Source: Candidatus Methanomicula labiotermitis (lineage in GTDB: Archaea; Thermoplasmatota; Thermoplasmata; Methanomassiliicoccales; Methanomethylophilaceae). Taken from it: DNA of 58,681 nucleotides. The notes beneath the pieces were generated by a model. That model was not told where the DNA came from and ran no database searches. It saw only the letters and a program-made list of their open reading frames with translations. The translations under genes and the position numbers were made by a program. Positions 15,823-24,707 of the stretch are shown here, one piece after another. Each line of letters starts with the position of its first letter. The stretch's first letter is position 1. The stretch is from the NCBI GenBank assembly GCA_009780575.1, contig WQZU01000004.1, positions 1 through 58,681 of the forward strand. The letters run 5' to 3'.

Positions 15823-16392
15823 ATGACAAAATCGAGTGAGAGAATGAAAGACGATGAAAAAGATTTTAAGATCGTGATGATAGAATCCATACGATCCGAA
15901 AAGGCACTCTTACAAAACGATGTGACAAAAAACGTACGTACTCTATTGATATTTTTTTCAATCACAGCTCTAGTTATAATGACCATAGAACTCAGTAGTA
16001 TTTCATTCTCTCAAAAAAACTATATTGGATATTTCATAATCATACTAGCCACATTTATAGGAGTGATTGGAATATACATATCGAAAGTAAATACGATCTC
16101 TGTTGAGAATTTTAAAGAGATGAATAAGATCAATGAACTTCTAGATGCAGAAAAAGAGACATATATAACAAATGAAAAAAATCGAAACCTGGTAAGAAAA
16201 ATCACATTCAATTACATGCTTTTGTTTTCAATAGGAATACTTATCGTAATAGCTTCATCCACAGAAACACCAGATTTTGCCAAACTCGTATATTACATAT
16301 GGGTGGTTATTCTCGGCAGTATATCATTTTATAAAGGAATACTAAACTTATTGAAAGAGATAATAAAAACGATTTTGGATAAGCCCGTTTGA
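15823..16392 (+). CDS. AT-rich hypothetical membrane protein
   Basis: This 189-residue protein has four predicted membrane helices in two pairs (LLIFFSITALVIMTIEL, YFIIILATFIGVIGIYI, MLLFSIGILIVIASS, YYIWVVILGSISFYKGIL). The pairs are separated by a charged, possibly coiled linker (FKEMNKINELLDAEKETYITNEKNRNL). Its base composition is clearly more AT-rich than the surrounding genes, which suggests recent acquisition. No family is recognised. It stands alone between the small Cys-rich gene and acnX. Confidence 0.6.
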   Translation: MTKSSERMKDDEKDFKIVMIESIRSEKALLQNDVTKNVRTLLIFFSITALVIMTIELSSISFSQKNYIGYFIIILATFIGVIGIYISKVNTISVENFKEMNKINELLDAEKETYITNEKNRNLVRKITFNYMLLFSIGILIVIASSTETPDFAKLVYYIWVVILGSISFYKGILNLLKEIIKTILDKPV

Positions 16393-16578
16393 TCTTCGAC
16401 CTTAAAATGGTCGAATGTTTCCATTCCTATAGAGAGAGGGAAGTTTGACAATATGACTCCAAATGGTCAAAATTGATCTTTGGAGCAGAACATTGCATGG
16501 GGCATCTGTGTGCTCCTTCTGTCTCTTTTCATGGTTTCACCGATAAGATATATCTCATACGTCTGCATAACCCGTTAC

Positions 16579-17751
16579 ATGTACCTCAGCAGGGAAGAGG
16601 AAGCGATACTCGGCGGCAGCATGGGCGAGAGTGCCAGAAGGGCCATGGAACTAATAGTCGCACTCGGAAAGGTTTATGATGCGGACGGCTTGGTGAACAT
16701 AACATCGGCGCACCTGTCCGGTGCATCGTACAAGACCATAGGGGACGGCGGTCTGAATTATCTCGAGGATATCTCAAAGGACGCAAAGGTGAAGGTGAAC
16801 GCAACCCTCAACCCTCTGGGGATGGACAGAGACAGATGGCCGGAGATGGGCATACCTCCGGAATTTGCGAAAAAACAGCTCAGGATAATCGAATTATATG
16901 GAAAGATGGGCGTTAAGACAACGTGTTCATGCATCCCTTATCTCGGAGAAAACGTTCCTTCGTTCGGAGACCACGTCGCATGGGCGGAATCGTCCGCCCT
17001 GTCATTCGTGAACTCTTACATCGGCGCAAGGACGAACAGGGAAGGAGGGCCGGGAGCATTGGCGGCCGCCATTATCGGAAAGACCGCCAATTACGGACTT
17101 CATCTCAATGAGAACAGAAAACCGACGGTCGTTATCGAAGCGGATATGGATGATACGCTGTTCGATCATTCCCTTTTGGGTCAGGCGGTAGGAAAAATGT
17201 TCGGATCCGCGATACCGTATTACCGTAACATCTCGCCCGATGTGGAAGCGGCAAAGACAATGGCGGCCGCGATGGCGTCCGCCGGGTCGGTGGCGATGTT
17301 CCACGTTGAGAATGTGACTCCCGAAGCTTCGCTGTATGATATCTCCGGTCTGGAAAGGGTGCACATCGGAAAAAAGGAATTGAAGGATGCGGAATCTTCA
17401 TTGAACACGATCGACGATGTTCAGCTTATCGCGTTCGGCTGTCCTCACCTGACGGAACGCGAAATGACGGAGATGGCAGCGTTCCTGAAGGATAAGAAGA
17501 AAAAGAGGAAGGACGTGGACATATGGTTCTGTACATCGTCCGAGATAAGGGATAAATGTCCCGATCAGGTGAAGATATTGGAAAGATTCGGACCGGTTCT
17601 CGCGGACACATGCATGGTGGTCGCGCCGATAGAGTTCAAATATCAGAGAACGGGAACAAATTCCGCTAAGGCCGGCAACTATTTGCCGACGCTCTGTTCA
17701 CAGAAAGTGATGTGTTACGATTTCACGAAGCTTATGGAGCTGGTGATATGA
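16579..17751 (+). CDS. Aconitase-X catalytic subunit (phosphomevalonate dehydratase large subunit)
   Basis: Aconitase X large subunits hold a [4Fe-4S] cluster. In archaea this type dehydrates (R)-5-phosphomevalonate to trans-anhydromevalonate 5-phosphate in the modified mevalonate pathway. The 390-residue protein starts at MYLSREEEAILGGSMGESA, the typical N-terminus. The longer frame adds an unrelated hydrophobic leader and lacks the promoter geometry; a TATA-like GATATATC is about 29 nt upstream of this ATG. Family segments include ITSAHLSGASYKTIGD, CSCIPYL, SALSFVNSYIGARTNREGGP and FGCPHLT. Cys in CSCIPYL, GCPH and the late CMV/C region are cluster-ligand candidates. The small subunit follows with an ATGA overlap. 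Confidence 0.88.
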   Translation: MYLSREEEAILGGSMGESARRAMELIVALGKVYDADGLVNITSAHLSGASYKTIGDGGLNYLEDISKDAKVKVNATLNPLGMDRDRWPEMGIPPEFAKKQLRIIELYGKMGVKTTCSCIPYLGENVPSFGDHVAWAESSALSFVNSYIGARTNREGGPGALAAAIIGKTANYGLHLNENRKPTVVIEADMDDTLFDHSLLGQAVGKMFGSAIPYYRNISPDVEAAKTMAAAMASAGSVAMFHVENVTPEASLYDISGLERVHIGKKELKDAESSLNTIDDVQLIAFGCPHLTEREMTEMAAFLKDKKKKRKDVDIWFCTSSEIRDKCPDQVKILERFGPVLADTCMVVAPIEFKYQRTGTNSAKAGNYLPTLCSQKVMCYDFTKLMELVI

Positions 17752-18533
17752 AACTCTCCGGAAGATCGATATCGATCGGAAAAGCAAGAGGAAAGGTCTT
17801 CAGGATGAACGAAGATTTCAGTTTCCTCGGAGGAGTGGACGGTTCCACGGGTGAATTGAAAGTAGAGAACGGAGGCAACGTGAGCGGCCGCATATTCGTA
17901 TTTCCGAGAGGAAAGGGGAGCACAGTGGGTTCATTTACGATGTATGATCTGAAAGTTCACGGAAAACAGCCGGCGGCAGTGATCAACGCCGCCGCTGAGA
18001 CGATAGTCGCCACCGGCGCCGTGATCTCATCGATCCCGATGGTCGACAGGATCGACGTGGATCTTTTGAAGGACGGCGACGACGTGACCGTGGACGGCGA
18101 TAACGGCTATGCGGAGATACATAATGTGAAGGCGATCAGATCGGTGTCGTCCGCTGTACTCGTTAACGGAAAAGTGTTAATGCTAAAGCGTCCGGACGGC
18201 GCAAGGTCGTTCCCGGGCGTATGGTCTCTTGTCGCAGGTAAAACGGAAGGCGATGAATCGATTGCCGACGCCGCCGCGAGGGAGATATTCGAAGAGACGG
18301 GATTGCGCGTCAAAACGCCTTCCGCTTCTCTTGACCCGATACTTGTACGTGAAAACGATGTGATATGGACAGTCCATCCTCTTCTGTTCATCCATGATTC
18401 GGAGGATGTTACGCTCAACAGGGAGAATCTTGAATACAGATGGGTTCTGCCGCATGAGATCGAAACAATGGAAACGGTTGCGTCAACCGCATCGGCGGTC
18501 AAAGGATTACTGTCTGCGGTCAAAGATCCATGA
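17748..18533 (+). CDS. DUF126 small subunit of aconitase X fused to a Nudix hydrolase
   Basis: Starting at the ATG of an ATGA overlap with acnX, the 261-residue protein has two parts. Residues 1 to about 128 are the DUF126 swivelling domain that completes aconitase X (SIGKARGKVF, GGVDGSTGEL, FPRGKGSTVGSFTMYDL). Residues 133-261 are a Nudix fold with a perfect box at 164-186: G-x5-E-x7-R-E-I-F-E-E-T-G-L. The small subunit is normally a stand-alone protein of about 130 residues. The Nudix half may act on a phosphorylated or diphosphorylated isoprenoid intermediate or on a toxic by-product, but that is inference. The gene ends 14 nt inside the 3' end of the convergent orc1. Confidence 0.88.
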   Translation: MKLSGRSISIGKARGKVFRMNEDFSFLGGVDGSTGELKVENGGNVSGRIFVFPRGKGSTVGSFTMYDLKVHGKQPAAVINAAAETIVATGAVISSIPMVDRIDVDLLKDGDDVTVDGDNGYAEIHNVKAIRSVSSAVLVNGKVLMLKRPDGARSFPGVWSLVAGKTEGDESIADAAAREIFEETGLRVKTPSASLDPILVRENDVIWTVHPLLFIHDSEDVTLNRENLEYRWVLPHEIETMETVASTASAVKGLLSAVKDP

Positions 18534-19683
18534 TGTCTTCCAGTTTGCGGGAAAGGACCTTCGACGGTATATCCGGAAGCGATATGTAGGTAGTTCGACC
18601 TCCTTCCGGGTCTCCGCGCACGCTTGTCGTTACAAGGCCGGATTTCTCAAGGTTCTGAACGTATGTCCAGAATTGCGTGTGTTTCCTCGCGGTCTCGCCG
18701 TATTCTTCACATACTACGGCATACGTCTTCTCGGCGGCGCCCGTGGTCACGTACGCTTTGTCCTTTATGGAACGGGATATCGCAAGCAGCGTCATCCTGT
18801 GGTTCATGTCAAGATCCAAAAGCTTCGTTTCCGTCACAACGCTGTAGATCATCGCTTTGGCTTCGCGAACCTCTTCCGCGGTTATTTCGCCGTTCTCTTT
18901 GTTCTCCGCCTTCCTTGCGGATTTGTCGAGTATATCGATCGCGATCCTGGCGTCTCCCCATTCCGCCGAAATGTCCGCTATGAGATCGATCGAGTCTTCG
19001 CGTATCTTCCCGGGAAATATGGCCTCATCCGCTCTTATTGTGATTATATCACGAAGCTCATCCCTCGTGTATTTGCTGAACCTTATCGTATTCGTTCTTT
19101 TGAACGTTGAAAGCGAAGCGGTATCCATGCTGTCGAGGATGTAATCCTGCGCTATCAGTATCAGCGATACGGATGCGGACACGCCTATGTATTCCTCATT
19201 GAATCTGGACAATTGATAGATCAGATCGACGGCGTTCTTTTTTATCAGTATATCGGCCTCATCCAGAACGATGACCAATCTGATCTTTTTCGATGATATC
19301 TGCCCGCGAAGCGTACGGAGCATCTCGGGTACCGAAAAACCGCGGTCCGGGTGTCCCGGATCGAAGTGTCTCAATATATGAAGGACGACCGCGCTCTCGG
19401 TGTTGCGCTGTCTGCAGTTTACGATCACATAGTTCATCGGTATCCCCGATTCCGATCCGTATCTCATCATATCGGCGCAGAATCTTTTCACGGTCGCCGT
19501 CTTTCCCGTTCCCACCGTTCCGGTGAAGAATGCGGTCTCCGACCTTCCGTCTTCGAGGACAGGTCTGAAAAGCATGCGCAATGTGCTCATCTGTTCTTCA
19601 CGGTGCACCAGTTTCTCGGGAACGTATTCGAAGGACAGTTTTTTACCGTCTTTCACCACGATGGTCTTCCGTTCATCGAACAT
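18520..19683 (-). CDS. cdc6: Orc1/Cdc6 replication initiator
   Basis: This 387-residue AAA+ initiator has Walker A TGTVGTGKTATV, Walker B VIVLDEADIL, sensor 1 in LILIAQD, and a C-terminal winged helix (TTGAAEKTYAVVCEEYGETAR, WTYVQNLEKSGLVTT). It would bind origin repeats and load MCM. The ATG follows the stop of the NIF3 gene after a single base, so there is no room for an origin directly upstream; the 3' side is also occupied. This may be a secondary initiator paralog whose origin lies elsewhere. Confidence 0.92.
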   Translation of the reverse strand: MFDERKTIVVKDGKKLSFEYVPEKLVHREEQMSTLRMLFRPVLEDGRSETAFFTGTVGTGKTATVKRFCADMMRYGSESGIPMNYVIVNCRQRNTESAVVLHILRHFDPGHPDRGFSVPEMLRTLRGQISSKKIRLVIVLDEADILIKKNAVDLIYQLSRFNEEYIGVSASVSLILIAQDYILDSMDTASLSTFKRTNTIRFSKYTRDELRDIITIRADEAIFPGKIREDSIDLIADISAEWGDARIAIDILDKSARKAENKENGEITAEEVREAKAMIYSVVTETKLLDLDMNHRMTLLAISRSIKDKAYVTTGAAEKTYAVVCEEYGETARKHTQFWTYVQNLEKSGLVTTSVRGDPEGGRTTYISLPDIPSKVLSRKLEDIMDL

Positions 19684-19684
19684 A

Positions 19685-20638
19685 TCAATTCCGGCTCACG
19701 CGTATAAGTCCCGAGAACGGTATCGTCTCAACACCTTTCTTTTCCCACAAGTCGGCTATAAGATTCACGCCCAGCGAGTCTGAGGACATGTGCCCGGCCA
19801 CAACGATGTTTATGTTATATTTTTTCGCTTCATCGATATGGTTATCAGGAAAATGCATCCCGACCGCGGTACCGACGCCGGCCTGCGCCATTTTTTCGTA
19901 TATTTCCTTAGGGCCGGATGTGCCGCCGGTCATTTTGAATACTATCTTTCCCGCGCGTCCTTTCTTCTTGCCGGCGATTATCTCCGGCGGGGAATTCTGT
20001 TTGGACGCCTCTTTGTATTCCGGTACGGTCATCAGCAGATCGATTATGTCTCCGACATATTTCGGATCTTCCTTTTTGAACATATTTTCAAGGAAGCGCT
20101 GCACCATGTTGTCCGCAGGAGTGTGTATGCTCAGCAGCGGAATGTTAAGAAGCCTGGCAGCGTCAACGCTCTGGTTGTAATTGGATGCCATTACCGATCT
20201 GTGCACCTCGTCAATGCGTTTGTCCATTATGCCTTCGGCGATGTTTATCGGTACTCCTGCGGAGTGATACATATCGCTCTGCATGCTCATGACCTCGGGG
20301 AACGGTGATTTCGCGAGACCCAAAGGATGATGGCCGACCACTGCCGAAATATCCATTCCTTTTTCTCTCAGCCTGTCTGCGAGTAACATCTCGCCCGTTC
20401 CGATGTCTATGCCCCACATAAGCTTCTTCACGATCGTGTCCGGATCTCCGAAGGATAATCTTGTATCGGTGTACGGATTCCAAAGCCTTTCAAGATCGAA
20501 GAACTCCTTTTTCCCGTCTTCCAGTTTGTCGTAGGTTTCCTTCGCATCCTTCAGTATCTGTTCGACATCCTTCTCCGGCCGGGGATCGTTCTTTATTCCC
20601 GCCTGAACCGCGATCTTATAAGCTTCAATGAGCTTCAT
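19685..20638 (-). CDS. NIF3/DUF34-like metal-binding protein
   Basis: This 317-residue protein has a helical N-terminus, then NIF3 segments: KKLMWGIDIGTGEM, VVGHHPLGLAK with a His pair, and a late AGHMSSDSLGVNL with the His that completes a dinuclear metal site. Members have been linked to GTP cyclohydrolase-like or metallochaperone roles without a settled function. It is the first gene of a tight pair with orc1/cdc6, which starts 1 nt after its stop, and diverges from rfcS. Confidence 0.8.
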   Translation of the reverse strand: MKLIEAYKIAVQAGIKNDPRPEKDVEQILKDAKETYDKLEDGKKEFFDLERLWNPYTDTRLSFGDPDTIVKKLMWGIDIGTGEMLLADRLREKGMDISAVVGHHPLGLAKSPFPEVMSMQSDMYHSAGVPINIAEGIMDKRIDEVHRSVMASNYNQSVDAARLLNIPLLSIHTPADNMVQRFLENMFKKEDPKYVGDIIDLLMTVPEYKEASKQNSPPEIIAGKKKGRAGKIVFKMTGGTSGPKEIYEKMAQAGVGTAVGMHFPDNHIDEAKKYNINIVVAGHMSSDSLGVNLIADLWEKKGVETIPFSGLIRVSRN

Positions 20639-20735
20639 ACGTACGGTATAACTCGGATTCTTGATAATAGTGTTGCTCTTACATTCCTGAAAAAAGCGAA
20701 GTTTATTTTAGACGGTGTCATTATTGTATATTGAC

Positions 20736-21695
20736 ATGAGCGAGATTTGGACGGAGAGATACAGGCCGAAGAACCTCAGTGAGGTAATCGGGCAGAAACA
20801 CGTGACGGAAAGACTCAAAGCGTATGCGGCAGCGGGCAATATGCCCCATCTGCTGCTGACCGGTCCTGCAGGAACAGGGAAAACGACATGCGCGCTTGCC
20901 ATGGCCAAGGAACTCTTCGGCGACGAATGGAAGGGGAATTTCATAGAACTGAACGCATCGGACGAGCGCGGAATAGACGTTGTAAGAGGAAAGATAAAGG
21001 AATTCGCGAGAACCGCGCCGTTAGGAAAAGCTGATTTCAAGATAATATTCATGGATGAGGCGGATGCGCTCACGTCCGATGCACAGGCTGCGCTGAGAAG
21101 GACAATGGAACGTTATTCCAGGATATGCCGTTTCGTTCTGTCATGCAATTATTCATCAAAGATAATCGATCCCATACAATCCAGATGCGCGGTCTTCAGG
21201 TTCAGACCGCTGACCGCCGAGGACGTCCGCGAATATCTTGGGAAGATAGTCAAAAGCGAAGCCGTAAAAATAGACGGTCCGGCGCTTGACGGTTTGGTAC
21301 ACGTGGCCAAAGGCGACCTCAGGAGAGCGGTGAACTCATTGCAGGTGGCCGCGTCCACAGGAAAGAATATAGACATCGAGATGATCTATCAGACAACGGG
21401 GATGGCCCACCCTGAAGAAGTAAGGAAAATGCTTGAGACCGCGCTTGCCGGTAATTTCATCGCCGCCAGGGATATGCTCGACGAGATAATGATATCGTAC
21501 GGACTTTCCGGACAGGATGTTATAAAACAGATCCATTCAACCTTCTTCGAGATGAACATGCCCGATTCCGATAAGGTCAGATTCATCGACCGCACAGGGG
21601 AGATCGAGTTCCGTATAGTTGAAGGAAGCAGTGAACGCATTCAATTGGAATCCTTGCTGGCGTATCTTGTGCTCATAGGCGAATCAAAAAAATGA
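20736..21695 (+). CDS. rfcS: Replication factor C small subunit (clamp loader)
   Basis: This 319-residue AAA+ protein starts at MSEIWTERYRPKNLSEVIGQ, the classical RfcS N-terminus. It has Walker A GPAGTGKTT, Walker B IIFMDEADALT, sensor 1 LSCNYSSKIIDPIQSRC with the SRC arginine finger, and a C-terminal collar domain. RFC loads the PCNA sliding clamp for replication. A TATA-like TTTATTTTAG lies about 30 nt before the ATG. No RfcL gene is in the window. Confidence 0.95.
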   Translation: MSEIWTERYRPKNLSEVIGQKHVTERLKAYAAAGNMPHLLLTGPAGTGKTTCALAMAKELFGDEWKGNFIELNASDERGIDVVRGKIKEFARTAPLGKADFKIIFMDEADALTSDAQAALRRTMERYSRICRFVLSCNYSSKIIDPIQSRCAVFRFRPLTAEDVREYLGKIVKSEAVKIDGPALDGLVHVAKGDLRRAVNSLQVAASTGKNIDIEMIYQTTGMAHPEEVRKMLETALAGNFIAARDMLDEIMISYGLSGQDVIKQIHSTFFEMNMPDSDKVRFIDRTGEIEFRIVEGSSERIQLESLLAYLVLIGESKK

Positions 21696-21740
21696 AGAGC
21701 CGTTATCGATCATCCTGAACCGGACAGAGGTGTCAACGAA

Positions 21741-21750
21741 GATATAAATA
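21741..21750 (+). promoter_or_regulatory. TATA box of the eL40 gene
   Basis: GATATAAATA lies about 40 nt before the ATG of the ribosomal protein gene. Transcription would start near 21771, giving a short leader containing a purine-rich GGAGA ribosome site at about 21774-21778. Confidence 0.5.
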
Positions 21751-21784
21751 ATACTTCCTTGTTGGGAGCAGACGGAGATTCAAT

Positions 21785-21934
21785 ATGGCGCGTTTTAAAG
21801 AGGCTGAGAGCAGGCTCCTTGACAAATCGGTGTGTATGAGCTGTTACGCCACAAACCCCTCCAAGGCATCCAAATGCCGTAAATGCGGGTACAGCAAGCT
21901 CAGACCGAAGGCGAAAGAGAGCAGAAAGTCATAA
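21785..21934 (+). CDS. rpl40e: Ribosomal protein eL40 (L40e)
   Basis: This 49-residue large-subunit protein starts [17 protein letters not shown] and ends in [12 protein letters not shown]. The four zinc-binding Cys form C-x2-C (CMSC) and C-x2-C (CRKC), with the KCGY turn typical of archaeal L40e. GGAGA precedes the start by a few bases. It follows rfcS on the same strand with its own promoter. Confidence 0.95.
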   Translation: MARFKEAESRLLDKSVCMSCYATNPSKASKCRKCGYSKLRPKAKESRKS

Positions 21935-22101
21935 GCGTGCGCTTACACGGGCTTCCGCCCTTCCGATACTTTTATGCATCATTGAGTCTGAACGGTATTC
22001 ATATTGTTGCGGAGAATAAAATGAGTTACCCATCATAATTAATATACTTTGAACGTACTGAAGCAAATGCTGAGTTCATTGTCCAAAGAGGGGATAAAAG
22101 G

Positions 22102-22242
22102 ATGAGAATTTCTATCGCGGACGGCAATCCGGCGACCGGAGAGGTGCCTTTTGATTTTTTATCCGTTAGCCGCTGTAAGGACAGGAACGGCAACACCGCT
22201 GAACGCAGTGCCGTTGAGCGGCGTCTGGAATACGGAAGATGA
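22102..22242 (+). CDS. Small hypothetical protein upstream of enolase
   Basis: A 46-codon frame starts MRISIADGNPATGEVPFDF and ends with VERRLEYGR. AAAAGG precedes the ATG at good spacing and a TATA-like AATTAATATAC lies about 55 nt upstream. Its stop codon overlaps an ATG of the enolase frame (ATGA at 22239-22242), an arrangement typical of translationally coupled genes. I recognise no family; it could be a true small protein or a leader peptide. Confidence 0.45.
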   Translation: MRISIADGNPATGEVPFDFLSVSRCKDRNGNTAERSAVERRLEYGR

Positions 22243-22247
22243 TATTG

Positions 22248-23513
22248 ATGAGAATAGAACGTGTCTGGGCCAGAGAAGTGTTGGATTCCAGAGGGAATCC
22301 GACGGTAGAAGCGGAGATAACCGTGAACGGCCGTAAAATAACGGCCATTGCACCGTCGGGAGCGTCAACAGGCTCCTTTGAAGCGTATGAGATGAGAGAC
22401 AACGGAAAAAGATATCTCGGAAAGGGCGTCATGAGAGCGGTTGAACATATAAGGAAAGAAATAGCCGGAGAGCTCGTCGGCATGGACGTTACCGATCAGT
22501 CGGCAATAGATCGCGCGATGATAGATCTCGACGGCACAGAGAATAAAACAAAAATGGGCGGCAACGCCATTACGGCGGTCTCGTTCGCGGCGGCGCACGC
22601 CGGCGCGTATGCGGAGAATGTGCCTTTATACGAACACATAGGAGACGACGGCGTCACGCTCCCCGTTCCGATGTTCAACATCATAAACGGCGGAAAACAC
22701 GCGGGCGGAGAGCTGATGATACAGGAATTCATGATAATTCCGGCAGGTGCGGAATCATTCTCCGAATCTCTGATGATGTCGGCTGAGATATACACATCAC
22801 TGAAAACGATACTCAGGAGGAAATACGGCGCCGCGGCCGTCAACATAGGCGACGAAGGAGGTTTTGCGCCTCCTCTGAAAACATCATCCGAAGCTATGGA
22901 TACGATCGTTGAGGCGATATCCGCTTCGGGATATAAACCGGGAAAGGATGTTTTTCTTTCACTTGACGCGGCGTCAAGCGAATTCTTTGATAAAAACGTG
23001 TACAACATAGACGGAATGAAACTTTCGGCCGGGGAACTTATAGATCACTACATCTCGCTTGCGAGATCATATCCGCTGATCAGCATCGAAGACCCGTTCT
23101 TCGAAGACGATTTTGAATCGACCGCGCTGCTTACGGAAAGAATAGGCGGCCGTGTGCAGGTGGTCGGCGACGATCTGTTCGTTACGAACACGAAACGCCT
23201 GTCCCGCGGAATTGAAACGGGATCCGCGAATGCTTTGCTTCTTAAGGTGAATCAGATAGGCACAATAACGGAAGCCGGAAATGCGGCGAAGATGAGCTTC
23301 GACAACGGTTATGGGGTGGTGGTGTCACACCGTTCCGGCGAATCGGAAGACGTCACCATCGCCGACCTCTCCGTCGGATGGGGATCCGGTCAGATAAAGA
23401 CGGGTGCTCCGGCGCGCGGTGAAAGAACAGCGAAATACAACCGTCTGCTAAGAATAGAAGAAGAGCTTTGTTCAAAAGCGGTATTTTTAGGGAAGAAGGT
23501 GTTTACCGTATAA
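22248..23513 (+). CDS. eno: Enolase
   Basis: Enolase interconverts 2-phosphoglycerate and phosphoenolpyruvate. The protein starts RIERVWAREVLDSRGNPTVE. Catalytic and Mg motifs are present: the Ser loop GASTGSFEA, GDEGGFAP, SLDAASSEF (Asp), SIEDPFFEDD (Glu), VVGDDLFVTN (Asp) and the LLKVNQIG Lys, with SHRSGE near the end. An ATG at 22239 gives three more residues; I prefer 22248, where GGAAG is at the usual spacing. The gene couples to the small upstream frame and is followed 9 nt later by the NAPRTase gene. Confidence 0.96.
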   Translation: MRIERVWAREVLDSRGNPTVEAEITVNGRKITAIAPSGASTGSFEAYEMRDNGKRYLGKGVMRAVEHIRKEIAGELVGMDVTDQSAIDRAMIDLDGTENKTKMGGNAITAVSFAAAHAGAYAENVPLYEHIGDDGVTLPVPMFNIINGGKHAGGELMIQEFMIIPAGAESFSESLMMSAEIYTSLKTILRRKYGAAAVNIGDEGGFAPPLKTSSEAMDTIVEAISASGYKPGKDVFLSLDAASSEFFDKNVYNIDGMKLSAGELIDHYISLARSYPLISIEDPFFEDDFESTALLTERIGGRVQVVGDDLFVTNTKRLSRGIETGSANALLLKVNQIGTITEAGNAAKMSFDNGYGVVVSHRSGESEDVTIADLSVGWGSGQIKTGAPARGERTAKYNRLLRIEEELCSKAVFLGKKVFTV

Positions 23514-23522
23514 GGTGCTGAT

Positions 23523-24707
23523 TTGGAAAGACTCTTCGCGGCCGATGAGAAAGACATAAGGAGCGCATACACCACCGATGTTTACTTTGAAAGGACGAGG
23601 AAGATCCTCCTTTCAAAAGGATTGGAAAAAACGGAGGTTTGGGCTGAGTTCACTTTGGGTTCGCTGCCTAACAATTGGAAATGGGCCGTCCTTTGCGGTA
23701 CCGAGGAAGTACTCAGACTGGCGAACGGAATGGAGATAGACATCTTCGGGGTTCCGGAGGGAACGATATTCACATCGAGGACGCAGAAAGGCATACGCGT
23801 TCCTCTGATGAACATTCACGGCAGGTATACGGAATTCGGTGAGATGGAGACCGCAATGCTCGGGATGCTCTGCCATCCTTCCGGAGTCGCAACAGCCGCG
23901 GCACGTGTCAGGTGCGCCGCCAAGGACAAACGGATAATGGCGTTCGGCAACAGAAGGATGCACCCCGCCGTATCCGGGGTTCTGGACAGATCGGCGTACA
24001 TAGGCGGGTGCGATGACGTCGCATCGAAGATAGGTGCGGACATAATAGGAAAGGAGGCCGTAGGAACGGTACCTCATTCCCTTATGTTAATGATGGGAAG
24101 CGACGAGGCCGCATTCAGGGCGTTCGACGAGACGATTGAGAAAACTGTGCCCAGAATAATGCTCATCGACACCTTTTCCGATGAAAGGGAAGCGTCCATC
24201 AACGCATGCAGCATAATAAAAGATCTGAAAGGCGTGAGACTTGATACGCCGAGTTCAAGAAGAGGCTCGCTTAAGGAGATAATACAGGAAGTAAGATGGG
24301 AACTCGACTCGAAAGGATTCGGCAGCGTGGAGATAATCGCATCCGGCGGCCTCAACGAGAACAGTATCAGAGAACTGATGGGTTCCGGGGTCTCGGGATT
24401 CGGCGTCGGATCATCCATAAGCAACGCACCGACGCTCGACATCTCAATGGATCTGGTATGCAAGAACGGTTCGTCCATCTCAAAGAAAGGGAAATTCGGA
24501 GGCAGGAAGTATACGTACAGATGCTCGCACTGTCTCTCAATGGACGTCTCTCTTTCCGACAGCGATCGTATTAAATGTTCCTGCGGCTCCGAGATGGAAG
24601 TCTTTGAAATCCAATTGATGAGGTCAGGAAAGCGAGTATATAAAGAAGAGCCTTCGGAGATACGGAAATATGTGCTTTCGCAGCTCAGGCAGCTTGGAGA
24701 GCTTTAA
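23523..24707 (+). CDS. pncB: Nicotinate phosphoribosyltransferase with C-terminal zinc ribbon
   Basis: This 394-residue enzyme of NAD salvage makes nicotinate mononucleotide from nicotinate and PRPP. Family segments include YTTDVYFERT, the MFG-like AFGNRRMHPA with its conserved His, a GTVPHSLMLMMG loop, and the phosphate site IIASGGLNENSIREL then GVSGFGVGSSI. After the barrel comes a Cys4 ribbon (YRCSHCL and KCSCG), seen in archaeal members. The start is TTG at 23523 with GGTG a few bases upstream, 9 nt after eno. Confidence 0.88.
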   Translation: MERLFAADEKDIRSAYTTDVYFERTRKILLSKGLEKTEVWAEFTLGSLPNNWKWAVLCGTEEVLRLANGMEIDIFGVPEGTIFTSRTQKGIRVPLMNIHGRYTEFGEMETAMLGMLCHPSGVATAAARVRCAAKDKRIMAFGNRRMHPAVSGVLDRSAYIGGCDDVASKIGADIIGKEAVGTVPHSLMLMMGSDEAAFRAFDETIEKTVPRIMLIDTFSDEREASINACSIIKDLKGVRLDTPSSRRGSLKEIIQEVRWELDSKGFGSVEIIASGGLNENSIRELMGSGVSGFGVGSSISNAPTLDISMDLVCKNGSSISKKGKFGGRKYTYRCSHCLSMDVSLSDSDRIKCSCGSEMEVFEIQLMRSGKRVYKEEPSEIRKYVLSQLRQLGEL

